The notes: generated by a model from the letters alone, not told the origin. A DNA stretch of 6,865 nucleotides from Omnitrophica bacterium RIFCSPLOWO2_01_FULL_45_10b (GCA_001804205.1 MHFM01000039.1:1-6865), one strand, 5' to 3'; positions 1-6,557 are shown, numbered from the stretch's first letter. Numbers and translations: made by a program.

Positions 1-783
1 AAACCCTACAAAACGGATAAACCCATCGACTACATCATCCATGCCGCTGGAATCGCCTCACCGGTTTACTACACAAAATTTCCAATTGAAACCATGGATG
101 TGGGGACCATCGGCACACGGAATATGTTGGATCTCGCCAAAGAAAAGAAAGTTAAAAGTTTCATCTTTATGAGCTCAAGTGAGGTATATGGCGACCCGGA
201 TCCGGTCCATGTGCCAACCTCAGAGGAATACTTTGGGAATGTATCGATAACGGGACCGCGCGCCTGCTATGATGAATCTAAACGCTTCGGCGAAACCATG
301 TGCGGCATCTATTGGAAGGTGTACGGGCTTCCCGTCAAGATGGTACGCCCATTTAACGTTTATGGACCCGGCATACGGCCCGACGATTACCGTGTCCTGC
401 CGAACTTTATCGAGCACGCTCTGCGCAAAGAAGCGCTTCCCATTCACGGAAATGGAATCAATACGCGCTCGTTTTGCTATATTAACGACGAAATTGAAGG
501 TATTTTCCGAGTGCTTTTTTCTGAGGCGGACGGAGAGGCATTTAATATAGGCAACCCAACGCCAGAAATTTCCGTAAAGGAGCTTGCCCAGTTTGTCGCC
601 GAGCTCATACCTCATAAAGTTGATATCGTGCATATCGAGCCACCGCACGCGGTCTATGCTTCAAGTGATCCGAAGCGTCGCTGTCCGGATATTACAAAAT
701 TAACTACAGTAACCGGATTTAATCCTCGATATGATCTTAAAACCGGTTTGAAACGCACGATTCAATGGTTCAGTGAACAATAG
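1..783 (+). CDS. NAD-dependent nucleotide-sugar epimerase/decarboxylase (extended SDR, UDP-glucuronate decarboxylase-like), 5' truncated
   Basis: The reading frame is open from base 1, so the gene starts before the window; 260 residues are visible and the N-terminal glycine-rich NAD-binding loop is missing. The fragment begins close to an HAAG segment (fragment residues 14-17) typical of extended SDRs. The catalytic elements are present: the SSSEVYGDP stretch (about 58-66), then YDESK with Tyr90 and Lys94. The context GPRACYDESKR and the later DPKRRCPDI segment closely resemble UDP-glucuronate decarboxylases (UDP-xylose synthases), more than dTDP-glucose 4,6-dehydratases or GalE. Family members oxidise C4 of an NDP-sugar with bound NAD and then decarboxylate, dehydrate or epimerise it in the cytoplasm. 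The substrate here is inferred, not shown: related enzymes also act as 4-epimerases. A cupin gene follows after a 23-base gap. Family is confident; exact reaction is not. Confidence 0.88.
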   Translation, partial: KPYKTDKPIDYIIHAAGIASPVYYTKFPIETMDVGTIGTRNMLDLAKEKKVKSFIFMSSSEVYGDPDPVHVPTSEEYFGNVSITGPRACYDESKRFGETMCGIYWKVYGLPVKMVRPFNVYGPGIRPDDYRVLPNFIEHALRKEALPIHGNGINTRSFCYINDEIEGIFRVLFSEADGEAFNIGNPTPEISVKELAQFVAELIPHKVDIVHIEPPHAVYASSDPKRRCPDITKLTTVTGFNPRYDLKTGLKRTIQWFSEQ

Positions 784-795
784 AGGAAAAAGGGG
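784..795 (+). promoter_or_regulatory. Ribosome binding site of the cupin gene
   Basis: The purine-rich stretch AGGAAAAAGGGG directly follows the stop codon of the upstream gene. The AGGGG part lies 11 bases before ATG 807. A TTG codon at 798 is in the same frame, but it sits only 2 bases after AGGGG, so ATG 807 is the better start. Confidence 0.5.
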
Positions 796-806
796 ACTTG
801 AGTTCG

Positions 807-1214
807 ATGGAAACCAAACGTCATATTGATGCGGCTTTTAGCGATTGGCGGGGTGAAATTTATAATCTTTTTGAAGGAAGACTGGGACATGTCGCCCTTA
901 TTACTTCCAAAAAAGGTTCCGTTCGGGCCAACCACTACCATAAAGAAGACCACCAATATATTTACCTTGTGAGCGGCGCCTACAAAAGCTATTCATGCGA
1001 TATCCAAAATCCGAACAAAAAACAGGTTCTGGAAGTAAAACCTGGCGATATTGTCGAAACGCCTCCACTGATCGCACATGCCCAAAAATTTACCGAAGAC
1101 TCGGTTTTTCTAGCTTTCAGCACCCGGGAACGTGAAGAAGGAAAGTATGAAGATGATACCATTGCTTTTTCCGTAACTGAAGGCTATCTCAATAAAGAAT
1201 TGAAAAAAGCCTAA
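807..1214 (+). CDS. Stand-alone cupin protein, sugar epimerase/isomerase type
   Basis: A 135-residue single-domain cupin, counted from ATG 807; a TTG start at 798 would add three residues. Cupin motif 1 is seen at residues 37-57 with His43 and His45 (HYH), and motif 2 at about 79-91 with His91. The position that usually holds the metal-binding Glu of motif 1 is Gln50. The pattern around HYH, beginning with WRGEI near residue 14, recalls the C-terminal cupin of CapF (a C3 epimerase in capsule sugar synthesis) and, more distantly, dTDP-4-keto-sugar 3,5-epimerases and 3,4-ketoisomerases. No signal peptide or membrane segment is visible, so it is cytoplasmic. Lying between an NDP-sugar SDR and further sugar-modifying genes, it probably acts on a keto-sugar nucleotide. 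The fold is clear; whether it epimerises, isomerises or only binds sugar is open. Confidence 0.82.
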   Translation: METKRHIDAAFSDWRGEIYNLFEGRLGHVALITSKKGSVRANHYHKEDHQYIYLVSGAYKSYSCDIQNPNKKQVLEVKPGDIVETPPLIAHAQKFTEDSVFLAFSTREREEGKYEDDTIAFSVTEGYLNKELKKA

Positions 1215-1230
1215 CCTCTTCACGCCTCTT

Positions 1231-1962
1231 ATGTCGCAAGTTGTCATCATCACGGGAGCCAGCCGAGGCTTAGGGCTTGCATTAGCTCTACGTTTTCTAT
1301 CAAAAGGGGAATGGGTTTTTGGAATCAGCCGCTCTAAAAAGCATTGGCCTGAGGCATTTAAAAAAGCTCGAAATTCAAACCGTTTTTCGTTAACTACCTT
1401 AGACATCCAGTCTGAAGCAGCTGTCAAAAGTTACATTCGAAATCTCAAAAAAAAAGTCTATAGGATTGATATCCTGATCAATAATGCAGGCTATGGAGGT
1501 GTCTTAAGCCGTGTGGAAAAATTACCGCTTCGTGAATTCGAACATCATCTTCGTGCCAACCTTTTAGGAACTTTCCTGCTCTGCAAGCACACGCTTCCAA
1601 TTTTTCGCAAACAAAAAAAAGGTTTAATTTTAAATATTGCTTCAATGGCAGCTAAGCGCGCAGTTCCTCAGCTGGCGGCCTATTCAGCGGCCAAATTCGG
1701 TGTTTTGGCCTTGGGACAGGCCATTGCCAAAGAAAACCTCGATATTCCACTCAAATGTATTACGATTTGCCCAGGAGGGATGAATACGCAAATGCGTTCC
1801 AGTCTTTTCGGAGATGAGGATGCCCAGTGTCAACAAAGCCCGGATTTCGTTGCCGATATCATTCTCCAGATTGTGGAAGATAAAATCAAACTTGAAACCG
1901 GATCGGACATTACCATCCGGCATTCCAAGGTCACCGATATCCATGTCCCACCCACAAACTGA
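1231..1962 (+). CDS. Classical short-chain dehydrogenase/reductase (SDR), probable keto-sugar reductase
   Basis: A complete 243-residue protein of normal length for a classical SDR. It shows the TGASRGLG nucleotide-binding loop (8-15), NNAG (84-87), and a full catalytic set: Asn110, Ser138, Tyr151 and Lys155 (YSAAK). Arg34 just after the second strand (ISRS) suggests a preference for NADP(H). Such enzymes reduce or oxidise a carbonyl/hydroxyl; sequence alone cannot name the substrate. Next to a C-methyltransferase of the deoxysugar type, reduction of a 4-keto (or 3-keto) sugar nucleotide after methylation is a reasonable inference. FabG-like acyl reduction is an alternative but is not supported by the neighbours. 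The gene begins 16 bases after the cupin stop. No Shine-Dalgarno is visible (the upstream bases are pyrimidine-rich), yet no other Met occurs before residue 139. Its last 20 bases overlap the next gene. Confidence 0.87.
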   Translation: MSQVVIITGASRGLGLALALRFLSKGEWVFGISRSKKHWPEAFKKARNSNRFSLTTLDIQSEAAVKSYIRNLKKKVYRIDILINNAGYGGVLSRVEKLPLREFEHHLRANLLGTFLLCKHTLPIFRKQKKGLILNIASMAAKRAVPQLAAYSAAKFGVLALGQAIAKENLDIPLKCITICPGGMNTQMRSSLFGDEDAQCQQSPDFVADIILQIVEDKIKLETGSDITIRHSKVTDIHVPPTN

Positions 1963-3238
1963 TTCGCATCCGATAGGGCCCGACCCTTTTAGAAGAATAA
2001 AGTGTCGTTATTGCGACTCACGTTTACCAGAGCCCTTTTTAGAACTGGGCTCCATGCCGTTGGCCAATTCGTTGGTTGCATTTGAAGATTGCGATAAACC
2101 GGAGATAGAATATCCTTTGAGCCTCACATGGTGCTCAACCTGCTGGTTAGTTCAGCTCACGCATGTGGTCCCGCCTAAATTGATGTTTGACGATTACTTA
2201 TATGTAAGCTCAACCACAAAAACTTTTCAGGAACATTTTGCCAACTACGCTAAAACCGTACGGCAAAAGCTAAAAGATAAAGGCCACGCGGTTGCTGTGG
2301 ATATTGGAAGCAACGACGGCTTGCTTGTATCCTGTTATGTGAAAGAGGGGATGGATGCCCTTGGCATAGAACCGGCCAAAAACTTGAGCGAACTCGCCAA
2401 TCGTAACGGAATTAAAACACTCAATCGTTACTTTGACGGCGCGTGTGTCGAAACTATCCTTAAAGAACACGGCCCTGCAAAAGTCATTAGCGGCAACAAC
2501 GTCTTTGCTCATATTGATGATATTCAAAGCGTTGTTCGCAATGTTCACAGTCTGCTCGATCCAAAGGGAATGTTCGTGATCGAATTTCCTTATCTTGTCA
2601 CGATGCTTAATGAAATGCTCTTTGACATGATCTATCACGAACACCTTTCGTATTTGTCGATTACAGCGCTCACTTATCTCTTCCAGCGCTTCGATATGCA
2701 GATCTTTGATTTGGAATATGTACCCTCTCATGGGGGTTCGTGCCGGGTTTTCATTCAAAAGAACGGAGGCCCCTCTACCGTTTCTCCAGTTGTGGCCGAA
2801 TATTGCACCAAGGAAAAAAAGAGGGGATGCGGATTGTTAAAAACTTACACGGAATTCGCTGAAAAGGTTTATCAGATTAAAAAGGATATTCTTCAATTTA
2901 TTGCCGACGCAAAAAAAAGCGGTGAAACTATCGCAGGGTATGGAGCGCCCGCGAAAGCCAGCACCATTATCAATTTCTGCAAGCTTCGGCCAGAGCAAAT
3001 TGATTTTATCGTAGATGACAACCCGCTCAAACAAAACCGCCTTGTTCCAGGCGCTAAAATTCCAATCGTTCCGAGCAACCGCCTGGAATCTAACCCCCCG
3101 GATTATTTGATTATTTTCGCCTGGAATTTCGCCAAGGAAATTATTGCGAAGATTCAGCCTTTGGAACAAAAAGGTGTGCGTTTTCTGATTCCGCTCCCCA
3201 AATTAACTATATTGTCAAACCAAATGTTCGCGCGATAG
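1943..3238 (+). CDS. SAM-dependent sugar C-methyltransferase (TylCIII/NovU/TcaB9-like) with zinc-binding N-terminal domain
   Basis: The chosen ATG gives 431 residues, close to the usual 400-420 of the family. The frame is open further upstream to 1814, but that stretch is out-of-frame SDR sequence. Domain order is clear. First comes a zinc-binding domain with Cys21, Cys24, Cys64 and Cys67. Next is the SAM-binding Rossmann domain with DIGSNDG (120-126) and acidic Glu143. Then comes NNVFAHI with His190, and YHEH (231-234), matching the Tyr/Glu/His active site described for the 3-C-methyltransferase TcaB9. Last is the family's C-terminal domain, with GYGAPAK at 332-338. These enzymes methylate a carbon next to the ketone of an NDP-keto-deoxysugar, usually C3, giving branched sugars. 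The start overlaps the SDR stop by 20 bases, so the two are probably co-translated. The methylated position and sugar are inferred; the family is nearly certain. Confidence 0.93.
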   Translation: MSHPQTDSHPIGPDPFRRIKCRYCDSRLPEPFLELGSMPLANSLVAFEDCDKPEIEYPLSLTWCSTCWLVQLTHVVPPKLMFDDYLYVSSTTKTFQEHFANYAKTVRQKLKDKGHAVAVDIGSNDGLLVSCYVKEGMDALGIEPAKNLSELANRNGIKTLNRYFDGACVETILKEHGPAKVISGNNVFAHIDDIQSVVRNVHSLLDPKGMFVIEFPYLVTMLNEMLFDMIYHEHLSYLSITALTYLFQRFDMQIFDLEYVPSHGGSCRVFIQKNGGPSTVSPVVAEYCTKEKKRGCGLLKTYTEFAEKVYQIKKDILQFIADAKKSGETIAGYGAPAKASTIINFCKLRPEQIDFIVDDNPLKQNRLVPGAKIPIVPSNRLESNPPDYLIIFAWNFAKEIIAKIQPLEQKGVRFLIPLPKLTILSNQMFAR

Positions 3239-3307
3239 AGGCGGGCTAAACGTAATTCGCGAAACAGAGGGTTGTTGTAAGCTCGTCTTCAAACCTCCTT
3301 GGCCACT

Positions 3308-3335
3308 TTGAAGCGATATCCATGCAATATATGAT
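3308..3335 (+). promoter_or_regulatory. Candidate sigma70-type promoter in the 159-base gap before the glycosyltransferases
   Basis: TTGAAG at 3308-3313 and TATGAT at 3330-3335 are separated by 16 bases. They match the consensus boxes at 4 of 6 and 5 of 6 positions. The predicted start near 3342 would leave a leader of about 55 bases before the GT gene. The gap as a whole (3239-3397) has no credible small ORF or clear terminator. Promoter-like hexamers occur by chance in AT-rich DNA, so this is tentative. Confidence 0.35.
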
Positions 3336-3384
3336 AAGTAACAAGGCCCAATTCATTTTTCACATTGACAATAGGATGCTAGCT

Positions 3385-3388
3385 AGGA
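3385..3388 (+). promoter_or_regulatory. Ribosome binding site of the first GT2 gene
   Basis: AGGA lies 9 bases before ATG 3398, a normal spacing. It supports ATG 3398 over the in-frame TTG at 3395, which is immediately adjacent and would change the protein by one residue. Confidence 0.5.
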
Positions 3389-3397
3389 TCATGATTG

Positions 3398-4339
3398 ATG
3401 AAAAAAGTAGAACTCTTTATACTTAATTATAATGGCGCTGACTTTATAGCACCATGCATCTCTTCCTTGTTGGATGCCATAAAAAATTCAAGGCATTCAT
3501 GCAAGCTTTCCGTAATTGATAATCAAAGCACCGACAAGAGTGTTGAAGTCATCCGAAAACAATTCCCAGATGTAGGAATTATGGCCATGCCTGAAAACCG
3601 TGTTCTATGTTCATTTAATGATGCAGCGGCCAAGTCAAATGCGGAAGTCATTTTTCTCCTCAACAATGATATTAAGGTGGATTCTTATTTTATTGATCCG
3701 CTCGTAAATGTTTACGAAAAAAAGGAGGATGTTTTTTTAGTTACCGCAAAATCATATCTTTTCGACAATTCTTATGAGGGCGGGCGTTCAATTCCAGTCA
3801 TGAAATTTGGCCTTTTCTCGATGATTTGTAGGTTTCCGAACTATGAACACTCCATAAACAAATTTGGATATACCTTTGCTGCAGGCTTTGGCGCCTTTGA
3901 TCGGAAAAAGTTTTTAGAACTTGGGGGATATGATGATCTTTATCTTCCCGGCAGAATGGAAGATGCCGATTTGATGCTTCGTGCGTGGAAGAGGGGATGG
4001 AAATGTTATTATGAGCCGTCCAGCACTCTTTATCACATGGGCGCAAAAAGTTTCAACAAGCGGTTTGGAGAGCGAGGCACAATGGAAATTGCTCATCGGA
4101 ATACATTTCTTTTTATGTGGAAAAATATGGATGGCCTTCGCTATTGGGCAACCCATTTCCTATTCTTACTTCCACGGATGGTGTGGATGTTGTTGCGCGG
4201 ACACCCAGAGTTTGTAACAGGATTTTTGAAAGCGTTGCCAAAACTCAGCCTTGCCCTTGTAAAGCGAAGGCAAGAAAAAGCGCTAAATTATCAATTTTCT
4301 ATTTGCCAAGTGATTTCTTTTTTCTCTTATGGCAATTAG
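3398..4339 (+). CDS. Glycosyltransferase family 2, rhamnosyltransferase-like
   Basis: A complete 313-residue GT-A-fold enzyme that should transfer a sugar from a nucleotide donor to a growing lipid-linked glycan at the inner membrane face. Visible motifs are NYNG (10-13), DNQSTD (41-46) for nucleotide binding, NND (89-91) in the place of the metal-binding DxD, and FAAGFGAFDR (160-169). The acceptor-side GGYDD is at 176-180 and EDAD at 188-191 carries the likely catalytic acid. The hydrophobic stretch 247-266 probably attaches it to the membrane. The region after the first Rossmann strands reads PENRVLCSFND where most relatives have an N-x-G-F-x-x-G-N-N pattern. Donor and linkage cannot be read from sequence; rhamnose is only the commonest guess for this type. 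Its last 11 bases overlap the next GT gene. It follows the largest gap in the window and may head a transcription unit. Confidence 0.88.
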   Translation: MKKVELFILNYNGADFIAPCISSLLDAIKNSRHSCKLSVIDNQSTDKSVEVIRKQFPDVGIMAMPENRVLCSFNDAAAKSNAEVIFLLNNDIKVDSYFIDPLVNVYEKKEDVFLVTAKSYLFDNSYEGGRSIPVMKFGLFSMICRFPNYEHSINKFGYTFAAGFGAFDRKKFLELGGYDDLYLPGRMEDADLMLRAWKRGWKCYYEPSSTLYHMGAKSFNKRFGERGTMEIAHRNTFLFMWKNMDGLRYWATHFLFLLPRMVWMLLRGHPEFVTGFLKALPKLSLALVKRRQEKALNYQFSICQVISFFSYGN

Positions 4340-5075
4340 CGCTTTTCTCATTGTTTTCAATGAAGAGAAAAGACTTTCTCGCTCAATTGCTTCGCTTGAT
4401 TGGGTTGATGAAATTGTTGTTGTGGATGGCGGAAGCGCTGACCGGACGGCAGAAATATGTAAAAATGCAGGCGTTCAGTTATTTCCTAGACCATTTGATA
4501 ATTTTGCCAATCAAAAAAACTATGCGCTTTCGCTCACTCGCCATGAATGGGTTTTGTCAATTGACGCTGATGAAATTGTGCCTCCAGTTTTGGCAAAGGA
4601 AATTGAAACAAAAGTTAGAGAATCGCCTAATTCCATCCAAGGCTATTTTATTAAACGAAGGAATTATTTTTTAGGCAAACCCCTCAGATTTGGACGACAA
4701 GGAAATGAAAAAATTCTAAGGCTTTTCCGAAAGGAAAGTGGTGTATTTGTAGGGGATGTTCACGAATTGGTACGAGTAAGAGGAAATACGGGTGTTCTTG
4801 AAAATACGTTTGACCATTTTGGAACACAAAATTTTTCAGAATATTTTGAAAAATTGAGGCTATACACGAGTCTTGAAGCCAATCGTTTAATTCAAGAAAA
4901 TCGAGTCCCTTCCCATTTAGAGGCAGCTTTGAAACCTCCAACAAAATGGGTGTTGAATTATATCTTGTTTTGTGGATTTCTCGATGGAAAAGTAGGGTTT
5001 TTTTATCATGGGTTATCATGTTACTATGATTGGATTAAAAATTTTAAAGCTCTGAGAAAGAATGTTAACAGATAA
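4329..5075 (+). CDS. Glycosyltransferase family 2, WaaE/KdtX-like (LPS-core beta-glucosyltransferase type)
   Basis: A 248-residue compact GT2 of the size usual for the WaaE/KdtX group. Motifs: FNEE (10-13), VVVDGGSADRT (30-40), FDNFANQKNYAL (56-67), SIDADE (77-82, the metal-binding DxD), RRNYFLGK (110-117), LRLFRK (130-135) and VHE (144-146). The QKNYAL block and DADE combination is characteristic of this group, whose studied members add a sugar such as beta-glucose to heptose in the LPS inner core. The donor and acceptor here are unproven, since close relatives also occur in exopolysaccharide loci. The C-terminal part (about 205-235) is aromatic and hydrophobic, consistent with membrane contact. 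There is no clear Shine-Dalgarno; the start lies 11 bases inside the upstream gene, so translational coupling is likely. The latter half is notably AT-rich compared with genes before 3240. Confidence 0.88.
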   Translation: MAISAFLIVFNEEKRLSRSIASLDWVDEIVVVDGGSADRTAEICKNAGVQLFPRPFDNFANQKNYALSLTRHEWVLSIDADEIVPPVLAKEIETKVRESPNSIQGYFIKRRNYFLGKPLRFGRQGNEKILRLFRKESGVFVGDVHELVRVRGNTGVLENTFDHFGTQNFSEYFEKLRLYTSLEANRLIQENRVPSHLEAALKPPTKWVLNYILFCGFLDGKVGFFYHGLSCYYDWIKNFKALRKNVNR

Positions 5076-5147
5076 CCGACAGTTTATTTTTACGGCTATT
5101 TTTTCGCTTTAGAAATATATTAAACAAAGAGACTTATTTAAAAAACG

Positions 5148-6545
5148 ATGCTTTCCATTAAAAAACATCCTATTTTAGCTTTGTCAGTAATTTTAACGGA
5201 CGCCTCCATGGTGTTGTTAAGTTTCTTTATTGCTTTTCAACTTCGATTTTCGGAGCTTCTTATTCCAGTCCACAAAGGAATTCCTGCCATTGAAGCTTAT
5301 TTTCGCGCAATGATGGTGGTGGTCCCAATCTATTTACTTCTGTTCAGAGCCTATCAACTCTATAGGCCGGAAAGACATATCCGTCGCATTTATGAGCTTC
5401 TGAATGTTGTAAAAGCCGTTACAATGGCGACTATCTTTTTAATGGCTTTAACCTTTATTTACCGGGAATTCAGTTATTCACGTGGCGTCTTGTTATTCGC
5501 ATGGTTTTTTTCTTCCATCTTTTGCTCCGCCGGACGCTACGGCCTTATTCAAATCGAATATTTTGTCCGCCAAAAAAAAGACAGGGAGCGGGTTTTAATT
5601 ATTGGCGCCAATCGAAATTCTAGAGACCTAATCCGCTGGGCCAAGGGAAATCCTCATTATGGGCAAGACATCGTCGGAATTCTGGTTAATGACGGCATCA
5701 ACGAAGGAAAACACTTAGAGGGGGTCCCTATTTGGGGCGATCTTCTGGATTTCGAACAAATCTTAGAAAAAAATAAAATTGATGAAGTGATTGTAGCTGA
5801 TCCAACTGTTTCGCGAGACATTGCCACGGAATTGATGTTCAAATGTGAAAATAAAATGATTGGATTTAAACTCGTCGCTGACTTTTATGGCCTCATGACA
5901 CACCATGTCGATGTAGAGTACATCAGCAATGTACCTCTTTTAGGATTAAAAGTTCTTCCGCTTGATGATTTATGGAACCGTTTGATGAAGCGTTTGTTTG
6001 ACTCCTTGATTTCTTTTGTTTGTTTAATTCTTTTCTCACCCATTTTTGCATTGGTTGCTGTTGCAATCAAACTACATGACGGAGGCCCCATCTTTTATCA
6101 GCAAGAGCGAGTAGGGCAGGATGGGAAGCATTTTATGCTGCATAAGTTCCGCACGATGTTACAAGATGCGGAAAGGAAAACAGGTCCTGTTTGGGCTCAG
6201 GCTAACGATGATCGCACGACCCCAATCGGCAAGATTCTAAGAAAAACGAATCTCGATGAATTACCGCAATTATGGAATGCTCTCATCGGCGATATGAGCC
6301 TCGTAGGCCCAAGACCTGAGCGTCCCCATTTTGTGGAACAATTTCGCGACCAAATCCCGCGTTATATGACGCGGCATAAAATCAAATCAGGACTTACGGG
6401 ATGGGCTCAAATTCACGGCCTTCGAGGCAACACTTCTATCGAGGAACGCATTAAATACGATCTCTATTACATGGAAAACTGGACGCTGATGATGGATATT
6501 GAAATTTTATTTGCCACTATTTTTGCTTACAAGAATGCTTATTAA
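5148..6545 (+). CDS. Polyprenyl-phosphate sugar phosphotransferase (WbaP-type, large phosphoglycosyltransferase)
   Basis: A complete 465-residue membrane enzyme of typical length for the WbaP/exopolysaccharide glycosylphosphotransferase family. It transfers a sugar-1-phosphate from an NDP-sugar to undecaprenyl phosphate, the first step of repeat-unit assembly. Four N-terminal membrane segments are seen at about 9-30, 52-66, 86-105 and 112-129. A Rossmann-like middle domain follows, starting at VLIIGAN (149-155). The catalytic bacterial sugar transferase domain begins at KRLFD (281-285) with a membrane re-entrant helix at about 286-309, then QERVG (319-323), KFRTM (333-337), the catalytic Asp370-Glu371 pair in DELPQLWN, VGPRPE (386-391) and GLTGW (415-419). 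The first sugar (glucose, galactose or other) cannot be deduced. It is preceded by 72 AT-rich non-coding bases, with only a weak purine run (5126-5132) 15 bases upstream of the ATG. Confidence 0.94.
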   Translation: MLSIKKHPILALSVILTDASMVLLSFFIAFQLRFSELLIPVHKGIPAIEAYFRAMMVVVPIYLLLFRAYQLYRPERHIRRIYELLNVVKAVTMATIFLMALTFIYREFSYSRGVLLFAWFFSSIFCSAGRYGLIQIEYFVRQKKDRERVLIIGANRNSRDLIRWAKGNPHYGQDIVGILVNDGINEGKHLEGVPIWGDLLDFEQILEKNKIDEVIVADPTVSRDIATELMFKCENKMIGFKLVADFYGLMTHHVDVEYISNVPLLGLKVLPLDDLWNRLMKRLFDSLISFVCLILFSPIFALVAVAIKLHDGGPIFYQQERVGQDGKHFMLHKFRTMLQDAERKTGPVWAQANDDRTTPIGKILRKTNLDELPQLWNALIGDMSLVGPRPERPHFVEQFRDQIPRYMTRHKIKSGLTGWAQIHGLRGNTSIEERIKYDLYYMENWTLMMDIEILFATIFAYKNAY

Positions 6546-6551
6546 ACCGTT

Positions 6552-6557
6552 AGGAAA
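6552..6557 (+). promoter_or_regulatory. Ribosome binding site of the partial GT4 gene
   Basis: AGGAAA lies 8 bases before ATG 6566, inside the 20-base gap after the phosphotransferase stop. It fixes the start and suggests both genes are on one transcript. Confidence 0.5.

Noticed and set aside
220..648. A 142-codon minus-strand frame opposite the truncated SDR
   Set aside because: The + strand carries conserved SDR catalytic motifs throughout; the antisense translation resembles nothing and has no ribosome binding site.
1814..1942. Upstream in-frame extension of the C-methyltransferase to an ATG at 1814
   Set aside because: This stretch is the SDR coding sequence read in another frame. The family-like sequence and zinc-binding domain begin only after ATG 1943, which gives a normal family length.
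3267..3297. Imperfect stem (GAGGGTTG with CAAACCTC) after the methyltransferase as a terminator
   Set aside because: One mismatch in eight pairs, a 15-base loop and no T run after it; too weak to call.
3365..3389. Perfect TTGACA at 3365-3370 with TAGGAT at 3384-3389 as a promoter
   Set aside because: The spacing is only 13 bases and the would-be -10 box overlaps the Shine-Dalgarno of the GT gene, so it would start within the coding region.
4117..4674. A 185-codon + strand frame spanning the two GT2 genes
   Set aside because: It overlaps both confident GT2 genes in a third frame and its translation shows no recognisable motif.
5074..5104. Short inverted repeat followed by TTTTTT after the second GT2 as a terminator
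   Set aside because: Only three contiguous G/C pairs with a 14-base loop; the T run is ordinary in this AT-rich spacer.
5116..5121. TATATT as a -10 box for the phosphotransferase gene
   Set aside because: No acceptable -35 sequence lies 16-18 bases upstream, and TATATT is expected by chance in such AT-rich DNA.
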